A stretch of DNA of 64,000 bases. It comes from Gimesia chilikensis. Lineage in GTDB: Bacteria > Planctomycetota > Planctomycetia > Planctomycetales > Planctomycetaceae. Made by a program: the position numbers and the translations under genes. The notes below the pieces were generated by a model. It was not told the origin of the DNA. It ran no database searches and was given only the letters and a program-made list of their open reading frames with translations. The stretch lies in NCBI RefSeq assembly GCF_007744075.1, contig NZ_CP036266.1, positions 3,829,748-3,893,747 on the forward strand, read 5' to 3'. Shown here piece by piece: positions 53,416 through 62,510 of the stretch. Within the stretch, counting starts at the first letter, position 1. Each line of letters opens with the position of its first letter.

Positions 53416-55608
53416 TCAGAGGGCTTGTACGGCCTGCCGGCTTGGGGAAAACAACAATTGACGATAGACCGTGTCCTGGGTCTCTCCCGGAATAAAGATC
53501 ACAACCAGCCACTGGTCGGGAGCGGAAGGGTCCAGGATACTCAGATCTTCGTAGTTGTTTCCCCCGGAAGGAGAAACCTGCGAGACAATCTGGAACAGTC
53601 CTCCCTGATTGCGTACGCACAGGTCATCCATGAAACTCTGCTGAACATGGTTATGGATTCCATTGTGATACTGCTCGGTATTGAAGAGTCGGTATCTCGA
53701 CGGGTAATGCGTCTGGTTCTGTGAGGGATGTTGCAGCCGGTGATTCATGGGATATTTAGCCACTTTTCCGGCAGAGGTCCCGTTGTAGATCATCACTAAA
53801 GCCTGATTACCGAATTCTGCTTCAATCTGTTTTTTCAATTGCTCTCGCCCCTGCACGGTGGCCAACTGCTTTGTGTCAATCGAGGCCCAGTTAAAAGACG
53901 GCTGTTCTGACTGGGGGTAATTATTGACGATGCGATTGAGCTGCGGCGTCCATTGCGGCATACGCTGGAAAACCGAATATTGTGTTGGAATGGAGCCCGC
54001 ATAATAGGGCGGCCCAACCAGAGCGGCGTCCGTCCCGCGTGAATAACGATAATAATTCTCCCCCATGCCCAGCTCCAGTTGATTGAGCGAGGTCAGCAAG
54101 CCGGATTTAATGGGGGTTTCGACATCCTGGTAAGAGCCCGTGAAGATCAACTCGATCTGATTTTCCTTGACGGGGCGTCCCTGCGAATCCAGGTCGATGA
54201 TCATCACTGATTTGCGTTCGTGCGAAGTCTGCATGAAGAAATTCGAAATCAGAAACGCGATCACTGCAAAACCGACGGAGATCAGCGGGAAGGTAAGCCA
54301 GGTAAAGCGTCTCAGGTTGAAACGGCCCAGAACATAATACTCTCCCGGCCCGATTACGATGACGTAGCATATCAGAATCAACATTATCAGCGATGCGGGC
54401 ACGATGCGGAGATGTTCCGGCATCAGACTGGAAACAACAGCGCCCCCCGTGCTGACAGGGTGATAATTCAGATTGAACATTTCGGCGGGAGTATAAGCTT
54501 CTCCATAGCGACTATGATTCTGCTTTGCCCGATCGACATAGGCATTGATCAGCGGCTGTTCGTCCCAGCGTTGATTTGCTGCGTAATAGTCCTGTTGAGA
54601 CTGACGCAGTTTCCAGAGAAAAAAGGGAATCTGTCTGCGGTGCGTTTCAGATAACGAGTCGTTTGCGATCGCATCTGCCGTCACGATCACAGAGCGTCCC
54701 CAGCCGGTTCGGAAAAACCAGGTGGTCTGGGCTTCGTCCTGCTCCAGTTTTCCGGCGGAGTTGAGCACAAAGGGCGTGCTTCCCGCATTATCTGACAACT
54801 GATTGAGAAACTGTACCTGTGAAGGCTTTGGATTCTCCCCTACCAGCACGCACAGACTGCCCCCCGAGCGTACCCACTGCAGAATGGCCCGCAGATGCCG
54901 TGATTCGAGTGCTTCCAGCCCCTGCTCTGTAATCAGCAGGATGTCGTATTGATGACAATCTAAAGGAAGCTGGGGAAACTCAGCCGGCCCTACATAGATC
55001 GAGAATGTCTGCATATTGAGAGATAAGGGGCGATTGGTCAGATAGCCGCGATTATCCAGACCGTGTTTTCTGAGAATTTGCCGCAGATCGACGGGTAACG
55101 GATCGGAGGGACTGATCGCTTCAAATTTAAGTTCATCCAGCAGACGTTTTTCAGCCTGGGAGAGACTGGTGTCAAACGAATCACAGACGCCGACAGCAAA
55201 CATGCGTTCATAAACACGCCCGACACGGAGTAGAAACTCATTTTTCAGATCGTACTTTCTGTCCGCTGTAACGAAACTGACCTGTAAGCTGACATTGGAA
55301 AACGCGTTGTCCACCTTCATCGGAGGCAGCATCATGGGGATTTCATGGAAACCGGCGTGTAACGCAACATCATTCGAACGATACTGACCAAACTGTTGAA
55401 CGCCATCGTGGGCAGTGACCAGGAAATAGCCTTCCAGAAGTCCTGTCGAGGCAACCGAGCATTGCCAGACCAGGGTCAGTGGTCCATCTCCCTTGGGGGA
55501 CTGAGATGTCTGCCGCAAATCAACCGTCATGGGCAGGTTCTGCGCATGGACGGCAGCAGGCATCGACAGACACAGCAACCAGATCAAAATCAGGAGTTGG
55601 CGCAACAT
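53416..55608 (-). CDS. Membrane protein with large extracytoplasmic domain, unknown function (first cassette)
   Basis: A 730-residue protein with a signal peptide (LLILIWLLCLSMPAAVHA), a beta-rich extracytoplasmic region to about 350 that includes a flavodoxin/amidotransferase-like stretch (QYDILLITEQGLEALESRH...LQWVRSGGSLCVLVGE), helices near 412-465 (IVPASLIMLILICYVIVIGPGEYYVL, TWLTFPLISVGFAVIAFLISNFF), and a long C-terminal domain. Its architecture parallels the 632-residue protein in the second cassette. No catalytic motif is recognisable. It may be an accessory or sensing subunit of the ABC complex. ATG at 55608 with a weak ribosome binding site; 27 bases after the BatA-like gene. Confidence 0.65.
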   Translation of the reverse strand: MLRQLLILIWLLCLSMPAAVHAQNLPMTVDLRQTSQSPKGDGPLTLVWQCSVASTGLLEGYFLVTAHDGVQQFGQYRSNDVALHAGFHEIPMMLPPMKVDNAFSNVSLQVSFVTADRKYDLKNEFLLRVGRVYERMFAVGVCDSFDTSLSQAEKRLLDELKFEAISPSDPLPVDLRQILRKHGLDNRGYLTNRPLSLNMQTFSIYVGPAEFPQLPLDCHQYDILLITEQGLEALESRHLRAILQWVRSGGSLCVLVGENPKPSQVQFLNQLSDNAGSTPFVLNSAGKLEQDEAQTTWFFRTGWGRSVIVTADAIANDSLSETHRRQIPFFLWKLRQSQQDYYAANQRWDEQPLINAYVDRAKQNHSRYGEAYTPAEMFNLNYHPVSTGGAVVSSLMPEHLRIVPASLIMLILICYVIVIGPGEYYVLGRFNLRRFTWLTFPLISVGFAVIAFLISNFFMQTSHERKSVMIIDLDSQGRPVKENQIELIFTGSYQDVETPIKSGLLTSLNQLELGMGENYYRYSRGTDAALVGPPYYAGSIPTQYSVFQRMPQWTPQLNRIVNNYPQSEQPSFNWASIDTKQLATVQGREQLKKQIEAEFGNQALVMIYNGTSAGKVAKYPMNHRLQHPSQNQTHYPSRYRLFNTEQYHNGIHNHVQQSFMDDLCVRNQGGLFQIVSQVSPSGGNNYEDLSILDPSAPDQWLVVIFIPGETQDTVYRQLLFSPSRQAVQAL

Positions 55609-55635
55609 GGTTCGATTTCAGGTTGAGGACGGATT

Positions 55636-57519
55636 TTAAGTAGGAACACCCGATGGTTTGCGTTGGAAATACCACCATTCGAGTAGTAACAGGAAAAACG
55701 CGATCAGGGCAAACTCACTCCAGAGCGGTTTATCGCTGTCAATCTGCGCTGCCGCTGCGCTGACCGGAACTTCGCTGAACTGGATCTTCTCTACGGAAAC
55801 GAGAGAAGTTTCCAGAGGGTTCAATAAACTCACGCCAATTTCGGCATCTTTGGCACCTTCGCCACTGATGTTGTAAGTGCCCACGTGGAGCGCCGCTATG
55901 CCGGACAACACGCCATTCGCATCACTCTTAACTGTCATCGTCTTACCGACAGGGGGCTTAATCTGGTAACTCTGCTCCGGCTGGTATTCCACAACCGGTA
56001 AAACCGGTGTTGCTGCGGCTTGAGTTTCAGCGATTCCGGCCTCCTGCAGAGTCAACTGAACCAGGTTCGAAACCATGATGGGAAAACCAACCCGATAAGG
56101 GAGTGTCGAACGGTCTGTATCGAACAGAAAATAGAATTCCTGATCGGTGGGAGTCCTTTTCTGCAGTAACAGTGGTCCCAGTTTGCCGTGAATCAGAACT
56201 TCGTAGCCCAGTTCTTCCAGATTTTCTACGCCGGAGTTCTCCGTCCAGACCGGCTGCTGGGTGATCTGGACATCACTTAACTGTACGTGTCTGAGCAGCG
56301 ATGAACTGCGGTTCCAGTCCACCACTTCGGTCAGTTCCGTTTCCAGCTTGATATACTTCTCTAACTCTTCCGGTACAAAGCCGACTCCCAGTTTGATTAA
56401 TGCTTCACGATCCATATCCTTAGCGGCACCGGAAATGACCAGATCGTATTCCGCAGGTGCTGAGCTTTGATCTGGTTGTGGATAAAGGATCATCTCGGAG
56501 TTTTCATCCAATGCATACCGATAGCTGGCTAACTCAGGATCCACATAAACCAGAAGTTGACGAGACTGTGGAATGGTCAGATAGGCTTCGTTATCTGCGA
56601 CCAGACTGTCTGCGCCTGCAGGAGTCAGGATGGCTTTGATTTTTGAAGCGCCTCCCGCATCAACGGAGAATTCCAGTCGTTGTGATTCTCCCGGTCCCAG
56701 AACAATCTCTTCCCGGGCCACACTCTGTCCATCCTGGATCAGTTCGACGGAGGCGGAACTGTCTGCCTGTTTTGAGTTCTCGATTCGCAGGAAGACATCC
56801 CAGGTCCCCGCCTGATTTTTGCGGGCATTCATGGAGGTGATTCCGACATTCACGCCAGCAGGAGGCAACAGCTGGTAATTCAGCTCAAAGGGGAGTTCAA
56901 AGTCGATCTCTTGTGGGAAATTGCCATCGGAGTAGAAGAGGACAGATTTAATCGGGGCGGTGCGTGAGAGTGCCTGTGTCATCCGCAGCGCGTCTTCCAG
57001 CTGGCTGGGAACATCATCTACTTCGAGTGATGCCAGCGACTTTTTGAGAACACGCTGATTGTCGGTGAAATCAGTCAGCCGACGGGCAGTCGAGCCGACG
57101 GCGACCAGCGAGATTCTCTGGTCGGGCAGCATATTCTCGATCAGCTCATTCACTCGCTCTTTGGCGAGATCCAGCCGTGACTTTTTTGTTTCCGGATCGG
57201 TCGCAGCCATACTGGCGGAGCAGTCGATCAGAATCGGCAGGTATTCGGCCCGTTCTGCCCCGCTCTGGATATAAGGCTGCATCAAAGCCAGAACCAGGAA
57301 CAGCAGTAACAGGATCTGCAGCAGCAACAGAATGCTGCGTTTGAATTTCTGAAAAGGAGAATTCACCCGACGGTCATTGATGACCTGGCTCCAGAGTGCC
57401 AGCGAAGGCACGCGCTGATGCGGTCGCTTGAGTTTCAAAAAGTAAAACACAAGCAGCGGAATCAGCAGCAATAGAAACCAGGCACCCTGCAGAGCGTAAA
57501 ATCCGGGCCAGAAATTCAT
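55636..57519 (-). CDS. BatA/VWA-domain membrane protein
   Basis: A 627-residue protein with the N-terminal BatA helices (GAWFLLLLIPLLVFYFLKLKRP and ILLLLQILLLLFLVLALMQPYI) followed by a von Willebrand factor A domain whose metal-ion-dependent adhesion site is DCSAS (DxSxS, near residue 97), then a long external region and a final helix (SEFALIAFFLLLLEWWYF). Such BatA-like proteins sit beside MoxR and DUF58 genes and are thought to form an envelope complex with them. ATG at 57519 is preferred: its ATGA overlaps the DUF58 stop by four bases and GGAAAGG lies upstream; an ATG at 57528 gives three extra residues. Confidence 0.85.
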   Translation of the reverse strand: MNFWPGFYALQGAWFLLLLIPLLVFYFLKLKRPHQRVPSLALWSQVINDRRVNSPFQKFKRSILLLLQILLLLFLVLALMQPYIQSGAERAEYLPILIDCSASMAATDPETKKSRLDLAKERVNELIENMLPDQRISLVAVGSTARRLTDFTDNQRVLKKSLASLEVDDVPSQLEDALRMTQALSRTAPIKSVLFYSDGNFPQEIDFELPFELNYQLLPPAGVNVGITSMNARKNQAGTWDVFLRIENSKQADSSASVELIQDGQSVAREEIVLGPGESQRLEFSVDAGGASKIKAILTPAGADSLVADNEAYLTIPQSRQLLVYVDPELASYRYALDENSEMILYPQPDQSSAPAEYDLVISGAAKDMDREALIKLGVGFVPEELEKYIKLETELTEVVDWNRSSSLLRHVQLSDVQITQQPVWTENSGVENLEELGYEVLIHGKLGPLLLQKRTPTDQEFYFLFDTDRSTLPYRVGFPIMVSNLVQLTLQEAGIAETQAAATPVLPVVEYQPEQSYQIKPPVGKTMTVKSDANGVLSGIAALHVGTYNISGEGAKDAEIGVSLLNPLETSLVSVEKIQFSEVPVSAAAAQIDSDKPLWSEFALIAFFLLLLEWWYFQRKPSGVPT

Positions 57520-58421
57520 CGTACCCATCCTTTCCGCCGCAGCTGATCAAAGAGAACATGCTCCAGGGAATCGCCACTGTTGACTGACAGAAAACGTCCC
57601 GAACGCTGTCGACACAGGGATGAGAGGTGGTCTTCCAGCATGGCCCGGTGCTCGTGATACAACCCCAGCAGGTCACCTGCAGAGGAAATATCGAGAGTCT
57701 GGCCTGTCTCGCTGTCGACCAGACGCAAGTCCCCGTTGATTTCCGGATTGACTTCTGAAGGAGCCAGAATCTGAACCCCGAAGATTTCCAGCCCTGCACT
57801 GAATAACATATTCAAAGGACGCTGCAGATCACCGAAAGATTCAAAATCAGAGAGAATGACCGCGATCCCCCGTCCACGGTGCGTCCGTAACACATCTTCC
57901 ACGGCCTGCTCGACCGGTTCATCTCCGCCTGGTTCCAGAGCCGTCAGAAAGTCAAACAGTCGTTTCATACTGACCCGACCCGATGAGGGCGGAAACTGGG
58001 CCGGACGATTCCCCCGCTGATTACAGGCATATACGCTGACCTTCTCAAAGTTTAACAGCCCCATGACTCCGAAAGCTGCAGCCAGTTGTTTTCCCCGTTC
58101 GAATTTGTCTTCGTAATCCATTGAAGACGAGGCATCGAGGATGATGACGACGTGCATTTCCTCTTCATGCTGATACTGTTTCATGAAGGGACGATTCAGA
58201 CGCGAAAATATATTCCAGTCGATGTAGCGGACATCATCGCCGGCCACGTAGTTCCGATAATCAGAAAACTCGGTGCTCGATCCCCCTTTGCCGGTCAGGT
58301 GTTCGCCTCGACTTCGATTCGTAAGCCGCCTGGTCGGATTGAGGCGCATCCGCTCCAGCATCGATAACGTCTTGTTTTCGAACAGCGGGGTATACTGCGT
58401 TAAGGCTGAATTCTCGGCCAC
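57516..58421 (-). CDS. DUF58-domain protein with VWA fold
   Basis: A 301-residue soluble protein. The DUF58 motif GGSSTEFSDYRNYVAGDD followed by YIDWNIFSRLNRPFMKQY is at residues 46-85, and a VWA-like site DASSS (VIILDASSSMDY, DxSxS) follows. DUF58 proteins function with MoxR ATPases; the MoxR gene is 6 bases upstream. This one lacks membrane helices, unlike the DUF58 protein at 23-24 kb. GTG at 58421 (AAGGAG 9 bases upstream). The stop overlaps the next ATG by four bases. Confidence 0.87.
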   Translation of the reverse strand: MAENSALTQYTPLFENKTLSMLERMRLNPTRRLTNRSRGEHLTGKGGSSTEFSDYRNYVAGDDVRYIDWNIFSRLNRPFMKQYQHEEEMHVVIILDASSSMDYEDKFERGKQLAAAFGVMGLLNFEKVSVYACNQRGNRPAQFPPSSGRVSMKRLFDFLTALEPGGDEPVEQAVEDVLRTHRGRGIAVILSDFESFGDLQRPLNMLFSAGLEIFGVQILAPSEVNPEINGDLRLVDSETGQTLDISSAGDLLGLYHEHRAMLEDHLSSLCRQRSGRFLSVNSGDSLEHVLFDQLRRKGWVR

Positions 58422-58427
58422 GGTCCG

Positions 58428-59444
<1,017 letters not shown>

Positions 59445-59474
59445 ATTATTCTCCACGGTTGAAAACCTGTCTGA

Positions 59475-62400
59475 TTACTGATCGTTATCTTTGTCTTCTG
59501 AATTTCGTTTTCGTTTCATGTCCAGTAAACGCCCTGTCGTGGACTGATTATCTGGAGGCGTTTGCGGCGGAGGTGGTGCCGACTGCTGATTTCCGGAATC
59601 CTTTGCCCCGGGGGGCTTCGGAGTGGCTGCAGGCCCCTTCTGCAGACGCAGCTCCTGTAGTTGGGCGAGAGTCGACTGGCCAGTTTGTTCGGTCGAGCCG
59701 CCGCGGCGGGCATCCAGATCGTCCACCACATCCTGTTTGCGCTGCAACAGTGCTCCCATCGTAGCGGTGCTCTGTTTCTGCTCCTTCCCGAACCCAAACC
59801 AGCCTTTGATGACGTACCAGTCAAGCTGTACCCGACGGATGGCAACGTCCAGGGGAACGAGGATTGCCAGTGCCATCAGAAACCAGTCGAAGACCGGGTT
59901 GGAACTCTGTTTAGGATCGCGGCGACCGTAAATGACGTCTGTTGCATTCACGGGATCCAGCCGTTGCCCGCCGGTCTTTTGTGCAATTTCTTCCAACACA
60001 ATGGGATTTGAGCGGAACCGCAGGAATTCTGGTGAATAAGGTACTATGAAACCACCATTGGCGTGATCTTCCCGTTCCCCCGATTTTCCAAGAGCCGTGA
60101 CCTGGTATCGCCCCTTCCCCCAGAGAGGTACCTCAGCCTGGTAGCGACGGGGGCTGACCTGCTTCAGCACCACGGTCTCTTTCCGATCATGGGGGCCAGC
60201 AATCCGGGCTGCGACATTTAGAAACGATTCTTCCGGGTGAAAGTCTTCCACCATAATCGTTGCTTTATTACCTGTAACATGGCTCCACAGTTTCAGATGA
60301 TCCTGTTTCTGCACACGCGAGATCTTGATCATCAGCTGTTTGACAAACGCCTGGTAGTGATCCCAGTTGACCCAGTCTTTTCCCCAGTTGGGAGAGAGGT
60401 CCGAAGTAAAGGCGGCCGTCGTTCCCAGTCCGTAACGCCAGAAGGAAAGAACCGGATCAATCTCCCCTTCGGCTTCTTTCTTTTCCGGCGCGTTTAAGAC
60501 ACCTTCTGCCCGCGGTTTGATTGTGGTCAATACATAACCAAACAGGGGTGGAATGCGCTCAATGCCTTTCAAGACTGGAGAGATCATTCCGACCTCCGGC
60601 ACGAACGTTTCATTCTGAATCATGCTCCGTTTCAGCGTTTTCGATTCTTTGATGAAGATCGAAGGTAACTGGTTGGGATCGGAGGGGAAGTAATACCGGC
60701 CGCCCGTGGCGCCCGCGATGGCCCGCATAGTCGAAATATCGCGCCCGCCATGCGGGAAGATGGCGACCATTGAAACGCTGACCTTATTCTTCTGAAAATC
60801 ACTGATCAGCTTTGGCGCGGGGGGCTGAGGATCACCATCCGAGATGATGATCATGTGCTTGGTGGAGGCATCACTTTCTTTCAGACCCTTCAGCCCCAGA
60901 CGCATCGTGTTGACAAAGCTGGGCATATCGCCAATTTGCGCGCCATTGATCTTGGGGACCATTTTTTCATAATCGCCGGCGGGCGTCAGCTTGAACAGCC
61001 ACTTTTCCCCTTCCATATAATCGTAGACCAGAACCCCGACTTCATCCTGAGCCCCCAGCACCTTGATCGCCTGTTTGGTAATCCGTTTCCCCCAGGTGTT
61101 CCCCTCCGGAAACTCACAGGTATGCAGAATTATCGCCAGCGCGCCTTTGGGTAAAACTTTCTTTTTAGTGATGTCCATCGTGACGGGCAACGCGTCTTCA
61201 ATGACCGTACGATGATAGCCTCCCGGGCCAAAACTGTTGTCTCCGCCGACCATCATGAAGCCGATGCCCTGGTTGAAGACGGAGTCGTGGACGGCTTTGA
61301 GCTGAATGACATTAAACGCATCAGCGGGTACGTTTACGAAAAGAACCGCGTCATAGGGCATCAGTGAGAGCGAGTCATTCGGAAATTCATAAGCCGAAAC
61401 GACATCGACATTGCGTTCCCCTTCGCGAATCGCTTTCACCAGCGACTCCCAGTCCCGGTCATCACCGGCTGGATTCGTAACAACGAGAACTTTCCCTTCG
61501 CCTTCGACATAGATGTAATTGATGACGGTATTGTTTTCGCGGATCTGGTCATCGGCAGCCTGGGTTTCGATTGTCGCGGAATACTCGTAGTAGCCGGGAT
61601 CCCGCAGGTAGATGGGGACGACAAATCGATTTTTGCCGGCTTTGAATTTGACTTCCTGTTCGTAAATCTGTTCTCCGTTCTCACGCAGTACCAGCTTGCC
61701 TGCACCATCCTGGAGCGAAGAGAGTACCACGGAAGCTTCATAGTTTTCGCCCAGTTTGACGAACCGTGGCAATTCCAGATTTTCCAGCCAGACTTCTTTG
61801 TCATATTCATATTGAATCGGTAACACGTCCACGGCGATATCGCGGGATTTCAGCTCGTCCAGAATCTGTGAAATGGAGCCTTCGGTCTCGGTGCCATCGC
61901 TGATCAATACGATGCGTCCGCGGTTTTCTTCAGGCAGCATCGCAGCGGCAAGTGACAGAGTCTGCTCGAGATTGGTTGCATCCCTGTCGATACGCGAATT
62001 CAATGCTTCAAACGGGAACGACATGCGGGGCGGCAGTTCGACAGCCGAATTTCTTCCGAAAACAACGAGACCGGCTTCATCCTTGGGCGGTTTTTCAGTG
62101 ACCGTTTTCGTAACGAATTCCAGTGCCTCATCGACGGATCGTTCACCGATGGAATCGGATAGATCCACGGCATAGACTACCGAGATCACATCGCGTACTC
62201 GAACGGACCGTGGCTCTGCAATCAGGATCACAAACAGCCCCAGCATCACCAGTCGCGTCAGCAGCGCAGCCAGGGCTCTGCCCCTGCTCAGCCCGCCATA
62301 ACCGGCGACAGAGAGCCACCAGACCCAGACTGCGAAGAGAATCAGCACGAATGCCCAGGGCCGGGCAAAGAGCAGAACTCCTGAAAGTTCGAGGCCCACA

Positions 62401-62510
62401 CAGAGGCCAGCGTAGAGCAACAGGAAGAAAATCAAAGGGAGTGCCCGCCGCCACGTCACCTGCGTGCGTGCTCTGGGAACTAACTGTTGGTAGAGTTCTT
62501 TGATTTTCAT
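59475..62510 (-). CDS. Large VWA/glutamine-amidotransferase-like membrane protein
   Basis: A 1011-residue protein with N-terminal helices (LPLIFFLLLYAGLCVGLE, LLFARPWAFVLILFAVWVWW, LALLTRLVMLGLFVILIAEP), then a first VWA domain with site DLSDS (VYAVDLSDSIGE, DxSxS) at about 115, a beta-sandwich region, a GATase1-like region (GKVLVVTNPAGDDRDWESLV... GFMMVGGDNSFGPGGYHR), a second VWA-like domain without the DxSxS site (ILHTCEFPEG; MIIISDGDPQPP is kept), and near the end a helix VFDWFLMALAILVPLDVAIR plus a Gln/Pro-rich cytoplasmic tail. Such proteins occur in planctomycetes next to MoxR genes. The ATGA start overlaps the preceding NHL gene by four bases. No enzymatic residues of a real amidotransferase are seen. 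Confidence 0.78.
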   Translation of the reverse strand: MKIKELYQQLVPRARTQVTWRRALPLIFFLLLYAGLCVGLELSGVLLFARPWAFVLILFAVWVWWLSVAGYGGLSRGRALAALLTRLVMLGLFVILIAEPRSVRVRDVISVVYAVDLSDSIGERSVDEALEFVTKTVTEKPPKDEAGLVVFGRNSAVELPPRMSFPFEALNSRIDRDATNLEQTLSLAAAMLPEENRGRIVLISDGTETEGSISQILDELKSRDIAVDVLPIQYEYDKEVWLENLELPRFVKLGENYEASVVLSSLQDGAGKLVLRENGEQIYEQEVKFKAGKNRFVVPIYLRDPGYYEYSATIETQAADDQIRENNTVINYIYVEGEGKVLVVTNPAGDDRDWESLVKAIREGERNVDVVSAYEFPNDSLSLMPYDAVLFVNVPADAFNVIQLKAVHDSVFNQGIGFMMVGGDNSFGPGGYHRTVIEDALPVTMDITKKKVLPKGALAIILHTCEFPEGNTWGKRITKQAIKVLGAQDEVGVLVYDYMEGEKWLFKLTPAGDYEKMVPKINGAQIGDMPSFVNTMRLGLKGLKESDASTKHMIIISDGDPQPPAPKLISDFQKNKVSVSMVAIFPHGGRDISTMRAIAGATGGRYYFPSDPNQLPSIFIKESKTLKRSMIQNETFVPEVGMISPVLKGIERIPPLFGYVLTTIKPRAEGVLNAPEKKEAEGEIDPVLSFWRYGLGTTAAFTSDLSPNWGKDWVNWDHYQAFVKQLMIKISRVQKQDHLKLWSHVTGNKATIMVEDFHPEESFLNVAARIAGPHDRKETVVLKQVSPRRYQAEVPLWGKGRYQVTALGKSGEREDHANGGFIVPYSPEFLRFRSNPIVLEEIAQKTGGQRLDPVNATDVIYGRRDPKQSSNPVFDWFLMALAILVPLDVAIRRVQLDWYVIKGWFGFGKEQKQSTATMGALLQRKQDVVDDLDARRGGSTEQTGQSTLAQLQELRLQKGPAATPKPPGAKDSGNQQSAPPPPQTPPDNQSTTGRLLDMKRKRNSEDKDNDQ

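Noticed and set aside
59475-62510. Glutamine amidotransferase activity for the 1011-residue VWA protein
   Set aside because: The GATase1-like fold region lacks a recognisable catalytic Cys-His-Glu set, so only a structural domain is claimed.
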